A DNA stretch of 64,000 nt from Gordonia alkaliphila (GCF_023017165.1 NZ_JALKBW010000001.1:2666001-2730000), one strand, 5' to 3'; numbered from the stretch's first letter, positions 38,159-46,850 are shown. Numbers and translations: made by a program. The notes: generated by a model from the letters alone, not told the origin.

Positions 38159-39639
38159 GGGTTGGCGTACGACGCGAGGAACTCGGTCAGCATCTTCGCG
38201 GTGACCGGGCGCGGCAGCAGTTCGATGGCCGCGATGATCGCCGGCAGGTCGAGCGCGTCGCCCGCGACGGCGGGATCGGTGTGCGGATCGATACCGGCCG
38301 CCACCAGCGCAGCTTCGGTGGACGCCGAGTCGAGGGCGAGTGCATCGTCGACGGTGAGGGCGCCGGCGTCGAAGGCCTGCGCCAGCCCGGCGAGCGCTTC
38401 GGGAGCGGCGGCGCGGTCCTGACCGCGGGCCTGCGCGGCGCCGTCGGTCAGGGCGGCGATCAAGTCGTCGAGCACTGCCGCGGTCACCGGGGTCACCGTC
38501 AGGTGCGTGCTGGCCGGCAGTACGGTGCCGTCGTTCTGGGTGTAGCTCGGCTGTTCCTGCAGGGTGAAACCGTGGTCGGCCACCGCGGCCGACCAGCGGT
38601 GCGGGTCGATCGGTGCGGCCGACGTCGGATCGGCCACCACCGCGAAGACCGGTCCGTCCGGAGCTCCGACCACCACGAGACCGTCGATGGCATCGACGGC
38701 GGCGCGCAGGGAAGCGGTGGCCCGAGCGATGGGCGCGACCAGTGCGGCGAAACCGTCGGGGCCGAGGTAGTCGGTGATGGCCCATGCGGACGCGAGTCCG
38801 GCCGCCGACCGCGATCCGAGCAGCGTCGGATTCACGATCGGATAGCCCGGCCACTCGGTGGTGGCGAAGAAGCCGGCGCGGTGCCGGTCGCGGTCGGTGT
38901 GCAGGATCACCGACGCACCCTTGGGGGCGTAGCCGTACTTGTGGAAGTCGGCCGAGATACTGGTGACCCCCGGAACGCGGAAGTCCCAGGCGGGCAACGG
39001 CTCCGGCCACCAGGCGAGAGCGAAGCCGCCCAGACAGGCGTCCACGTGCAGCGGCAGGTCGCGGGCCCGGGCCAGGTCGGCGATCTCGGCGATCGGATCC
39101 AGGGCGCCGGTCGGGTAGTTGGGGGCCGACGCGATCAGCAGGAAGGTGTCGTCGTCGATCGCCGCAGCCAGATCGGCGGGGCGCACGCGCGTGGTGGCCG
39201 GGTCGACGGGGACTCGCACGGCGCGGACGCCGAGGAGGCGGGCCGCCTTGTCGAAGGCGGCATGCGCGGTCGCGGGGAGCACGATGGATCCGGTGCCGGG
39301 GGTCGGGCCGGCGTGGTCGCGGGCCGCCTTCACGGCCAGCACGCAGCTCTCGGTGCCGCCGGAGGTCACCGAGCCGACGGCATCGGGACCGTGAAAGGCG
39401 GTGCGCGCGAACGCGATCAGGTCGCGTTCCATGGTGGCCACCGACCCGAAGACGGTGGGGTCGAGGCCGTTGACCGGCTGCACCAGTTTCGCGGCGGCGC
39501 CGGCGAGATCGTCGAGTTCGGCCAGCCCGGAGTCGTACACGTACGACAGGACGCGGCCGCCGTGGGTCGGTGCGTCGGTGGCGCGACGTCGAGCCAGCTC
39601 GGCGAGGGTGCGATGGTACTGCTCGGAATGGGTGCTCAT
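38155..39639 (-). CDS. PLP-dependent decarboxylase/lyase (group II decarboxylase / sphingosine-phosphate lyase-like)
   Basis: A 494-residue fold-type I PLP enzyme. SVTSGGTESCVLAVKAARD is the cofactor-phosphate loop, LHVDACLGGF gives the pyridine-binding Asp, and SISADFHKYGYAPKGASVIL holds the PLP lysine (about 233). This pattern is shared by aromatic amino acid and glutamate decarboxylases and sphingosine-1-phosphate lyases; LHVDACLGGF and FHKYGYAPKG lean toward the lyase-like group. The C-terminal 100 residues are a helical extension. Its ATG overlaps the transporter stop (ATGA), so it is the last gene of a three-gene operon. Confidence 0.83.
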   Translation of the reverse strand: MSTHSEQYHRTLAELARRRATDAPTHGGRVLSYVYDSGLAELDDLAGAAAKLVQPVNGLDPTVFGSVATMERDLIAFARTAFHGPDAVGSVTSGGTESCVLAVKAARDHAGPTPGTGSIVLPATAHAAFDKAARLLGVRAVRVPVDPATTRVRPADLAAAIDDDTFLLIASAPNYPTGALDPIAEIADLARARDLPLHVDACLGGFALAWWPEPLPAWDFRVPGVTSISADFHKYGYAPKGASVILHTDRDRHRAGFFATTEWPGYPIVNPTLLGSRSAAGLASAWAITDYLGPDGFAALVAPIARATASLRAAVDAIDGLVVVGAPDGPVFAVVADPTSAAPIDPHRWSAAVADHGFTLQEQPSYTQNDGTVLPASTHLTVTPVTAAVLDDLIAALTDGAAQARGQDRAAAPEALAGLAQAFDAGALTVDDALALDSASTEAALVAAGIDPHTDPAVAGDALDLPAIIAAIELLPRPVTAKMLTEFLASYANP

Positions 39640-40967
39640 GCGGGCTGCTCCGATCGGCGGTAGCGGGACAGGATCACCAGGCTCACCGCGATCAGGGCGG
39701 CGGGGACGAGGGCGAACCCGACGGTGATGCCGGTGAGAGCACCGTCGGTCTGGACCACCACTTCGTCGCCGGTGGAGGAGCGGAAGCCGGCGGCCGCTAG
39801 GACCAGCAGGTACAGGCCGGGTCCGATCGCCAGCCCCATCGTCTCCGACGCGGTCCACAGCCCGGAGAGGGCGCCGCCCTGATCGCGGCCCACAGCGGCG
39901 GACTGCTCGTCGATCACGTCCGGCAGCATGGCCAGCGGGAAGGTCTGCATGCCCGCGTAACCGATGCCGGCCACCGCGACCGAGGCGTAGATCCAGACAC
40001 CGGGCGTCACGATGGCCGCGCCGAGTGAGGCGGCGGCGAGCATGAACAGGACCGACGCGGCAGCCAGTGCGCGCTGCTTGCCGAAGCGGCCGCCGATCCG
40101 CACCCACAGCGGCATGATCAGGATCGCGGGGGCCACCAGCGCGATGAACAGCGGTGTCAGTGCGTCCTTGTCCTCGAGGATGTACGTCGCGACGTACTGC
40201 GCGCCGGCCAGCATCACGGCGGTCGCCAACGCCTGCATCACGTAGACCAGCAACAGGATTCGGTAGTGGTGGTTGTGCTTGAGCGCCTCGAAACCGTCCC
40301 GGGTGCGCGAGGTGGCGAGGGGGATCGTCGGGTCCACCGCGGTGGCGCCGGCGCGGCCGGCCCAGTGCGTCGCGGCCGCCATGCCGAGCGCCATCAGCGC
40401 GGTGGTGGCCACCGCCATGGCGAGGTAGCCGCGGAAGCCGCCGTCGAACGCGTTGCGGATGGCGGGTGCGCCGGCACCGACCACCAGAATGGTGAGCGCG
40501 AGGACCACGATGCGGTCGGAGATCAGCTTGGTGCGTCCGTGATAGTCCGTGGTCAGGTCGGCCGGAAGCGCGATGTAGGGGACCTGGAACAGCGCGTAGG
40601 CCACCGCGGTCAGGGAGAAGAAGATCAGCACCCACAGTGCCGCGCCGCCGGACGACAGGCTGGTGGGGGTGGCGAAGGTGGCGATGAACAGCGGGACGAT
40701 GGTGATCGCGCCCCACCACATCAGGCGGGTGCGGCGGCCGGTGGTGCCGAAGTCACGGTCGCTGCGGGCGCCGACCATCGGGTTGATCATCACGTCGATG
40801 ATCTTGGGGAAGACCACCACGAACGACGCGAGTAACGGGCCCACGCCGAGAGTGTCGGTCAGGTAGTACGCCAGCACCAGACCCGGCAGGACGCCGAAGG
40901 TGCCGGTGCCGACGCTCCCGGCGGCGTACCCGAGGGACGTGCCGCGCGAGAGCGTCGGAGCGGTCAT
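39636..40967 (-). CDS. GPH-family (glycoside-pentoside-hexuronide) cation symporter
   Basis: A 443-residue inner-membrane transporter with 12 predicted helices. VVVFPKIIDVMINPMVGARSDR in the first helices is the hallmark of the GPH/MelB group of the major facilitator superfamily, with TGRRTRLMWWG next and YIALPADLTTDYHGRTKL later. It starts at ATG 40967 (MTAPTLSRG), overlapping the stop of the secreted hydrolase gene, and the decarboxylase start overlaps its own stop. Actinobacterial relatives may carry non-sugar substrates, so cargo should be inferred from the operon. Confidence 0.85.
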   Translation of the reverse strand: MTAPTLSRGTSLGYAAGSVGTGTFGVLPGLVLAYYLTDTLGVGPLLASFVVVFPKIIDVMINPMVGARSDRDFGTTGRRTRLMWWGAITIVPLFIATFATPTSLSSGGAALWVLIFFSLTAVAYALFQVPYIALPADLTTDYHGRTKLISDRIVVLALTILVVGAGAPAIRNAFDGGFRGYLAMAVATTALMALGMAAATHWAGRAGATAVDPTIPLATSRTRDGFEALKHNHHYRILLLVYVMQALATAVMLAGAQYVATYILEDKDALTPLFIALVAPAILIMPLWVRIGGRFGKQRALAAASVLFMLAAASLGAAIVTPGVWIYASVAVAGIGYAGMQTFPLAMLPDVIDEQSAAVGRDQGGALSGLWTASETMGLAIGPGLYLLVLAAAGFRSSTGDEVVVQTDGALTGITVGFALVPAALIAVSLVILSRYRRSEQPA

Positions 40968-42850
40968 CGCTGATAGGACTCCACGGTCGCCCACTGATCC
41001 ACCTTGCTGTTCGCGGCCCGGTACATGTCGGCCACCAGTGTGTCACCCTGCGCGCCGGCTTCCAGACGCATGCTCTGGATCCAGTCGGGGATCAGCCCGT
41101 AGTGGGCGTTGCCGTCGACGTTGACGTCGAACGACTTGGTGCCGGAGACCTGCCGGTACATCAGCGTGCCGTTCTCCGAGCGGTACGGGTAGCGGACCGG
41201 GTCGGCCGCGGCGTTCTCGCGCGGGGAGCCCTGGGTGCCCAGGCCGTTGGTGTCGGCGCCGAACGACAGTCCGAGGGGCGCGGCGCCCGACTTCAGGTGG
41301 CTGCGGAGGGTCCGCCAGTCCTGCACGAAATCCTCGGGTGCGCCGCCGTACAGTCCGACGGTGCCGCCGAGTGCGAGGATCCGGTTGTACACCGACTTGT
41401 CGGTCCACGAGTGGGTGCTCGTGACGCCCGGGTACTTGTGGGCCTCGGCGATCTGCAGGACCCGGTTGAGCGACTTCACCGACAGGTGGTCGACGTCGAT
41501 CATCATGTTCCGCTTGATGGCGCCTTCCACGGCGTACGCGCCGAGAGCGGTCAGGCCCATCGCGTTGCAGCGATCGGGGCCGTCGAGCGGCGCCTGGTTG
41601 TCGCGCAGCGGGGTGCGGCAGGGTTCGGTCTGCCACGGGACGGCGGTGGCCAGCACCTGGCCGATGCCCACGGCGGCGCCGGTGAGATCGCTGTCGATGC
41701 GGGAACCGCCGAGCGCGTTGTCGAACTTGTGGGTGAGGATCATCTGCCGCACGCCCATCGCCTTGAGCTCGTCCATGCCGCGGTCGATGTCACCCTTGTC
41801 GCACTGTGGGACGTTGTTGATGATGCGGCAGCCGAAGGGCTCGGAGATCTCGATGCCCAGCGACACGGCGAGCTTGCCGGAGGCGATCACCGCGCGCGCC
41901 TCGGCGGCGCTGCGCACGATCCGCATGAAGCCCTTGCCGGGTCCGCCGGCCTGGGCGTCGATGTAGTCGATGAGCTTGTTGAGGCGACGGTGCTGCACGC
42001 GCACCGACTCCATCTCATCGCACGTCTCGTCGCCGAGCGGGTACAGCTCGCAGAGCACCCGGTTCTGGACGTAGTAGTTGTTGATCAGCCGCACGCCGCC
42101 GCGCCACGCGCGCTCGACCCACCGGTAGTAGGTCTGCTCGTGGGTCAGCGAGTACCACTTGGGCCAGCCCTCGAAGGTCGGCCAGCCGTCGCTGCTGTGC
42201 GGGCCCGGCGTGGACAGGACGTGCTCGAGCAGGGCGGGCATGCCGTCGGTGCCGTGGTCGGCGCAGTCCTTCAGTGCCACCGTGATGCCCAGCGGGCTGT
42301 ACGGCTTGCCGCAGTGGATGCCGCCGCCGAGGAACTGCTCGGCCATCAGGTGGGCGTGGCCGTCGACGAAGCCGGTCAGCTCGCCCTGTGCGTTCACGCC
42401 GGGCGTCGGGCCGCCGTCGACGTTCAGCTGCGCCTCGGGGAAGGTGCGGCAGCCCTGCGCGGGGGTCAGCGCGACGGTGCGGGCGGTGGACCGCTGCGTC
42501 GTCGACGTCATCCGGTAGCCGTCGCCGGTTGCGCGCACCGACCAGATCGCGTCGTTGGACAGCTGGTGCTGCGCGGCGACGGTCTTGCCCGCGGCGGTCA
42601 GCACGCGTCCGGCGGTGTCGTAGAAGAGGAATTGGCCCAGGTCCGCGGCCTTGGCGTAGTACTTGCCCGCGGGCACCTTGGGGCCGGTCAGCTGGTAGCA
42701 CTTGCCGGCCAGCGAGTAGGCGGGTGACCCGGTGGGCTCGGCCTGGGCCGGGCCGGTGAGAGCGCCCGGCACGGACGCGGCGACCAGCACCGTGATGACG
42801 CTTACCAAGAGGATACGAAGGTGTCGCGCCACTCCCCGAGATTCATTCAT
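40964..42850 (-). CDS. Secreted metal-dependent hydrolase (amidohydrolase/M19-like)
   Basis: A 628-residue exported enzyme. A signal peptide (HLRILLVSVITVLVAASVPGALT, cleavage near AQA) precedes a beta-rich N-terminal part, then an amidohydrolase-like TIM barrel with the metal motif FVDGHAHLMAEQ, later MILTHKFDNALGG, MIDVDHLSVKS, VTSTHSW and LSFGADTNGLG. The substrate is unknown; membrane dipeptidases (M19) share the barrel and the DVDH pattern. The ATG at 42850 is preferred to a TTG at 42856. A KstR-type palindrome lies 13 bp upstream. It leads the operon with the transporter and decarboxylase genes. Confidence 0.78.
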   Translation of the reverse strand: MNESRGVARHLRILLVSVITVLVAASVPGALTGPAQAEPTGSPAYSLAGKCYQLTGPKVPAGKYYAKAADLGQFLFYDTAGRVLTAAGKTVAAQHQLSNDAIWSVRATGDGYRMTSTTQRSTARTVALTPAQGCRTFPEAQLNVDGGPTPGVNAQGELTGFVDGHAHLMAEQFLGGGIHCGKPYSPLGITVALKDCADHGTDGMPALLEHVLSTPGPHSSDGWPTFEGWPKWYSLTHEQTYYRWVERAWRGGVRLINNYYVQNRVLCELYPLGDETCDEMESVRVQHRRLNKLIDYIDAQAGGPGKGFMRIVRSAAEARAVIASGKLAVSLGIEISEPFGCRIINNVPQCDKGDIDRGMDELKAMGVRQMILTHKFDNALGGSRIDSDLTGAAVGIGQVLATAVPWQTEPCRTPLRDNQAPLDGPDRCNAMGLTALGAYAVEGAIKRNMMIDVDHLSVKSLNRVLQIAEAHKYPGVTSTHSWTDKSVYNRILALGGTVGLYGGAPEDFVQDWRTLRSHLKSGAAPLGLSFGADTNGLGTQGSPRENAAADPVRYPYRSENGTLMYRQVSGTKSFDVNVDGNAHYGLIPDWIQSMRLEAGAQGDTLVADMYRAANSKVDQWATVESYQR

Positions 42851-42862
42851 ATGCAAGAACCT

Positions 42863-42880
42863 ACTAGAACGCGTTCTAGT
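42863..42880. promoter_or_regulatory. KstR-type operator palindrome
   Basis: ACTAGAACGCGTTCTAGT is a perfect 18-bp palindrome. Its core TAGAACGCGTTCTA fits the published KstR consensus TNNAACNNGTTNNA at every fixed position. KstR represses cholesterol-catabolism genes in Mycobacteriales until a CoA-thioester ligand binds. The site lies between divergent genes (starts at 42850 minus and 42946 plus) and could control both. Confidence 0.75.
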
Positions 42881-42945
42881 CAGATGGGAGGGTCCGTTCG
42901 TCGGAATGTCCGCGGTTTCCCCGCGCGGGGAGATAGCGTGCGGTA

Positions 42946-43446
42946 GTGACCGATTCCCTGGCCGAACGAGTGGCGAATCTCGAGGCGATAGAACAGATCA
43001 AGGCCCTGAAGTACCGGTATTGGCGAGCGTGTGACGGTAAGGATCCCGCCGGATTCTCCGCCTGCTTCGTGTCAGAAGACGCGGTGATCGACTACGGCCG
43101 GATGGGTTCCTTTACCGATGCGGCGCCGATGGTGGACGTCTTTCGGCGGTTCGCCTGCGCGGAGGTCGACGAGCAGTACGTGGTGCTCGACATGCACCAC
43201 GGCACGCACCCCGACATCGAGATCACCGGGGACGGCACCGCGCGCGGCCGGTGGTCGCTGCAGTTCCGCCAGATCAACGTGATGAACCGCACCGAGACGT
43301 TGGCCGTCGGCGAGTACGTCGACGAGTACGTGCGCGTGGACGGTCGCTGGCTGATGTCGGTCTGCCGCTTCACCGAACAGTGGTGGCACGTCCGCGCGCT
43401 CGGCGAGGATGAGAAGGTCATGCAAGGCCAGGTTTCGGTGAACTAG
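42946..43446 (+). CDS. SnoaL-like (NTF2-fold) protein
   Basis: A 166-residue alpha+beta-barrel protein: LANLEAIEQIKALKYRYWRACDGKD-type N-terminal helices, then strands DMHHGTHPDIEITGDGTARGRWSLQF and DEYVRVDGRWLMSVCRFTEQWW. SnoaL_4-type members are isomerases, dehydratases or small hydroxylase-like proteins in steroid and polyketide pathways; the activity here is unknown. The GTG at 42946 follows TAGCGT by a few bases, so the mRNA may be leaderless. It heads the plus-strand cluster behind the KstR-like box. Confidence 0.82.
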   Translation: MTDSLAERVANLEAIEQIKALKYRYWRACDGKDPAGFSACFVSEDAVIDYGRMGSFTDAAPMVDVFRRFACAEVDEQYVVLDMHHGTHPDIEITGDGTARGRWSLQFRQINVMNRTETLAVGEYVDEYVRVDGRWLMSVCRFTEQWWHVRALGEDEKVMQGQVSVN

Positions 43447-43454
43447 GCGTACCC

Positions 43455-44216
43455 ATGAGCGTCGCGCCGAAGACCTTCGATGCGCACATGCACATCATCG
43501 ACGCGGCGCACCCGCTGGTGGAGAACAACGGCTATCTGCCCGACGAGTTCACCGTCGCGGACTACCGCGCGCGCATCGACGGACTGGGCGTGACCGGCGG
43601 AGCGGTGGTCTCCGGGTCGTTTCAGGCCTTCGACCAGGGCTACCTCATCGACGCGCTGGACGAGCTCGGCCCGAGTTACGTGGGCGTCACGCAGATTCCC
43701 GTCGACACCGACGATGCGCGGATCCGGGCTCTGCACGACGCCGGGTTCCGCGCGGTGCGGTTCAACGTCGCGCGCGGCGGCTCGGCCGATCTCGACGATC
43801 TGGAACTGCTCGCCCGCCGGGTCCATGCCCTCGCCGGCTGGCACGCCGAGTTCTACATCGACGCCGCCACCGTCGACGACGACCTGGCCGAGCGCATCGC
43901 GGGCCTGCCCGCGGCGAGCATCGACCACCTCGGCATGCGCGCCGAGGGCCTGCCGCGGCTGCTGCGGCTGGTGGAGCGTGGGGTCAAGGTGAAGGCCACC
44001 GGGTTCGGCCAGATCGAGCTCGACCCGGCGGCGGCGATCGCGGCGATCCTGGCCGTCGACCCCACCGCGCTCATGGTCGGCACCGATCTGCCGTCCACAC
44101 GGGCCCGTCGCCCGTTCCGCGACGACGACTTCGACCGCATCGCGCAGGCGGTCGGGTCCGGGCACCTCGACGACGTCTTCTGGAACAACGCTGCGGCCTT
44201 CTACCTGGGTGAATAG
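43455..44216 (+). CDS. Amidohydrolase-2 family hydrolase/decarboxylase
   Basis: A 253-residue TIM-barrel enzyme with the metal motif FDAHMHII (His11 and His13), an internal SIDHLGMRAEG, LMVGTDLPST and the C-terminal NNAAAFYLGE that typify PF04909. The family includes hydrolases of lactones and pyrones (2-pyrone-4,6-dicarboxylate lactonase) and non-oxidative decarboxylases. It lies 8 nt after the SnoaL-like gene and 40 nt before the broken LLM oxidoreductase gene, so the three form one catabolic operon. Confidence 0.83.
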   Translation: MSVAPKTFDAHMHIIDAAHPLVENNGYLPDEFTVADYRARIDGLGVTGGAVVSGSFQAFDQGYLIDALDELGPSYVGVTQIPVDTDDARIRALHDAGFRAVRFNVARGGSADLDDLELLARRVHALAGWHAEFYIDAATVDDDLAERIAGLPAASIDHLGMRAEGLPRLLRLVERGVKVKATGFGQIELDPAAAIAAILAVDPTALMVGTDLPSTRARRPFRDDDFDRIAQAVGSGHLDDVFWNNAAAFYLGE

Positions 44217-44256
44217 GCGAGGGAATGAACCGGACCGCGGTTCGGTTAGTTCGAAT

Positions 44257-44508
44257 ATGAAGAAGATTGGCTTTCTGTCCTTCGGTCACTGGCCCGACTC
44301 GCCGGGGTTGCAGACCCGTTCCGCCTCCGATACGCTGCTGCAGTCCATCGACTTGGCGGTCGCCGCCGAGGAGTTGGGCGCCGACGGCGCCTACTTCCGC
44401 GTGCACCACTTCGCGCAGCAGCTCGGTTCGCCGTTCCCGCTGCTGTCGGCGATCGGCGCCAAGACGTCGAACATCGAGATCGGCACCGGCGTGATCGACA
44501 TGCGTTAG
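44257..44508 (+). pseudogene. 5' part of a split LLM flavin-dependent oxidoreductase
   Basis: 83 residues starting MKKIGFLSFGHWPDSPGL and ending EIGTGVIDMR before a TAG created at the junction. This is the N-terminal beta-alpha part of a luciferase-like, flavin-dependent monooxygenase (FRVHHFAQQLGSPFPLLSAIGAKT is typical). The family continues MRYENP, which reappears at 49864 after the inserted element. On its own the fragment cannot form the barrel. Confidence 0.88.
44498..44504. repeat. Left direct repeat ACATGCG at the element boundary
   Basis: ACATGCG occurs here and at 49864-49870. Fusing the two copies restores the uninterrupted reading IDMRYENP of the LLM gene, so this marks the recombination point. 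It is followed by TTAG and its own inverse CGCATGT (44509-44515). Confidence 0.75.
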
Positions 44509-44541
44509 CGCATGTCTGAGTTATGGCGTTGGACGGAACAC

Positions 44542-46446
44542 CTATTGCTTGCGGGCACGCGCAGCCCGCAGTCCGTTGGCGATGACGACGACTTCGGCGA
44601 CCTCGTGCACGAGGACGACCGCTGCCAGGCCGAGCACGCCGGTGATCGCCAGCGGCAGCAGCACAGTGATGATCGCCAAGGACAGCACGATGTTCTGGTT
44701 GATGATCCTGCCGCCGCGGCGGGCGTGGCGCAGAGCCTGCGGGATGAGGCCGAGGTCGTGGCCGGTGAAGGCGACGTCGGCGGACTCGATCGCGGCGTCG
44801 GAGCCGGTCGCGCCCATCGCGATGCCCACGGTCGCCCCGGCCAGGGCGGGCGCGTCGTTGATGCCGTCGCCGATCATCGCGGTCGGCGACGTCTCCGAGA
44901 ACCCGGCGACGATGCGAGCCTTGTCCTCGGGACGCAGCTCGGCGTGCACGTCGCCGATCCCGGCCAGCTTCGCCAGCGCAGCAGCGGTGCGGGAGTTGTC
45001 GCCGGTGAGCATGCTCACCTCGACGCCCTGGTCGCGCAGGGTCCGCACGACCTCGGGGACCTCGGGGCGCAGCTCGTCGCGGACGCCGATCGCCCCGGCC
45101 AGGAAGCCGTCGACGGTGACGAGCACGCAGGTCTGCCCCTCGGCCTCCAGGTCCTCGACCCGGGCCTTGAGCGGACCGGCGTCGATCCAGCGCGGACTGC
45201 CCACCGCCACCCTGCGGCCGTCGACCAGGCCACCGATGCCGTGCCCGGCCTCCTCGGCCACGTCCTGCGCGGCGGGGGTTCCCCGGCCCGCGGCGGCGAT
45301 GGCGGCGGCGAGTGGGTGCGTCGAGTGCTGCTCCACGGCGGCAGCCCAAGCAAGCACCTGCGCATCGTCGAACCCATGGGCGGCGACGATGGCGGTTACC
45401 TCGGGCCGGTTGCGGGTCAGAGTGCCGGTCTTGTCCACGGCCAGGTGCCGGATGCCGCCGAGGCGCTCGAAGGCGGCCCCGCTCTTGATGACGACGCCGA
45501 ACTTGGTCGCCGCGCCGATCGCGGAGACCACGGTGACGGGCACCGCGATCGCCAGCGCGCAGGGGCTGGCCGCGACGAGGACGACCAGGGCGCGGGTGAT
45601 CCAGGTCTCCGGGTCGCCGAGCAGGGACCCGAGCACGCCGACGAGGACGGCGAGGACCATCACGCCGGGCACCAGCGGGCGGGCGATCCGGTCAGCGATC
45701 CGGGCTCGGTCGCCCTTCTCGGCCTGGGCCTGCTCTACCAGCTCCACGATCGTGGTCAGCGAGTTGTCGGTGCCCGCGGCGGTCGCCTCGACCTCCAGCA
45801 CGCCGGCGCTGTTGATCGCGCCCGCCGACACCGCTTCTCCGGGCGCGACCTCGACCGGGATCGATTCACCGGTGATCGCCGAAGTGTCCAGGCTCGACCG
45901 GCCCGAGCGGACCAGCCCATCGGTCGCGACCCGCTCGCCAGGGCGGACCAGCAGCACGTCGCCGACGGCGATCTCCCTGGCCGGGACCGAGGCGGAGGTC
46001 CCGTCGCGCAGCACGGTCGCGGTCTCCGGCACGAGCTTCAGCAGCGCGCGCAGCCCGCCGCGGGCGCGGTCCATCGCCTTGTCCTCCAGGGCCTCGGCGA
46101 TCGAGTAGAGGAACGCCAGCGCGGCCGCCTCCTCGACGTAGCCGAGGATCACCGCGCCCACGGCGCTGATCGTCATCAGCAGCGCGATCCCGAGCTTGCG
46201 CTTCACAACGAGATTCCGGATCGCACCGGGCACGAACGTATACGCGCCCAGCAGCAGGCCCGCCCAGAACGCGACCAGCGCCGCGATGTGCAGCCCCGAC
46301 CACTCCAGCGCCAGGCCGGTGCCGAACGCGACGCCGGAGAGGATCGGCACGACCAGGCCGGGATCACGCCACCACGGGCGCTCTGCCTCCTCTGCCTCGT
46401 CCGCGGGGCTGGTCGTCGGCTCGTCGCAGCCGCAGGCGGCGCTCAC
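44542..46446 (-). CDS. P1B-type heavy-metal ATPase, SPC class (CtpG/CadA-like)
   Basis: A 634-residue metal exporter for Cd/Pb/Zn-type ions, acting with the CmtR repressor upstream. No heavy-metal-associated domain; a short N-terminal AACGC could bind metal. Motifs: ITGES (about 193), transmembrane metal site SPCALA (about 295, SPC in place of CPC), DKTGT (about 336), HP motif STHPLA, MLTGDN (about 480) and GDGINDAPALA (about 526). The C-terminal helix has LVHEVAEVVVIANGL, as in mycobacterial CtpG. The GTG at 46446 overlaps the cmtR stop (GTGA). It ends 37 nt from the element's left edge. Confidence 0.9.
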   Translation of the reverse strand: MSAACGCDEPTTSPADEAEEAERPWWRDPGLVVPILSGVAFGTGLALEWSGLHIAALVAFWAGLLLGAYTFVPGAIRNLVVKRKLGIALLMTISAVGAVILGYVEEAAALAFLYSIAEALEDKAMDRARGGLRALLKLVPETATVLRDGTSASVPAREIAVGDVLLVRPGERVATDGLVRSGRSSLDTSAITGESIPVEVAPGEAVSAGAINSAGVLEVEATAAGTDNSLTTIVELVEQAQAEKGDRARIADRIARPLVPGVMVLAVLVGVLGSLLGDPETWITRALVVLVAASPCALAIAVPVTVVSAIGAATKFGVVIKSGAAFERLGGIRHLAVDKTGTLTRNRPEVTAIVAAHGFDDAQVLAWAAAVEQHSTHPLAAAIAAAGRGTPAAQDVAEEAGHGIGGLVDGRRVAVGSPRWIDAGPLKARVEDLEAEGQTCVLVTVDGFLAGAIGVRDELRPEVPEVVRTLRDQGVEVSMLTGDNSRTAAALAKLAGIGDVHAELRPEDKARIVAGFSETSPTAMIGDGINDAPALAGATVGIAMGATGSDAAIESADVAFTGHDLGLIPQALRHARRGGRIINQNIVLSLAIITVLLPLAITGVLGLAAVVLVHEVAEVVVIANGLRAARARKQ

Positions 46447-46811
46447 GAGGCGTCCCCCGAACTGCTCGCGGCGCAGCAGCCCGGCACCGAGCAGGCCGGG
46501 TCGATGCACGGCGCGCTCTCGTCCACGGCGAGGGTCACATCGACCAGTGCCGTCAGCGCCGCGGCCAGGTGCGGGTCGGCGATCTCGTAGCGAGTCTGGC
46601 GGCCCTCGGGCTCGGCGACCACGATCCCGCAGTCGCGCAGGCAGGTCAGGTGGTTGGACACGTTCGAGCGGGTCAGCCCCAGCTCGCGCGAGAGCACCGC
46701 GGGGTGGCTCGGGCTGTCGAGCAGGGACATCAGGATGCGGGAGCGCGTCGGGTCGGCCATGGCCCGGCCGAGCCGGTTCATGACGTCAAGACGCGAAGCA
46801 ATGGTCAGCAT
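46443..46811 (-). CDS. cmtR: CmtR-like ArsR/SmtB metal sensor
   Basis: A 122-residue winged-helix repressor that leaves DNA when it binds Cd(II) or Pb(II). Its ligand set matches M. tuberculosis CmtR residue for residue: Cys57 and Cys61 in LTCLRDCG on the recognition helix, and Cys102 in ESAPC near the C-terminus. More cysteines follow (DPAC and VPGCC). GLTRSNVSNHLTCLRDCG is the DNA-reading region. The ATG at 46811 is close behind TATAGT, a -10-like sequence on the minus strand, so the transcript may be almost leaderless. It is coupled to the ATPase gene. Confidence 0.93.
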   Translation of the reverse strand: MLTIASRLDVMNRLGRAMADPTRSRILMSLLDSPSHPAVLSRELGLTRSNVSNHLTCLRDCGIVVAEPEGRQTRYEIADPHLAAALTALVDVTLAVDESAPCIDPACSVPGCCAASSSGDAS

Positions 46812-46813
46812 GC

Positions 46814-46850
46814 ACTGAACTATACAGCAGCCGCTGACCTAACGTTCAGT
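46814..46850 (-). promoter_or_regulatory. cmtR promoter/operator region
   Basis: ACTGAAC (46814-46820) and GTTCAGT (46844-46850) form inverted arms around a -10-like TATAGT (minus strand, 46819-46824) and degenerate AT-rich sequence. A repressor at this spot would block cmtR-ATPase transcription. The exact CmtR contacts are not known here. Confidence 0.5.
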
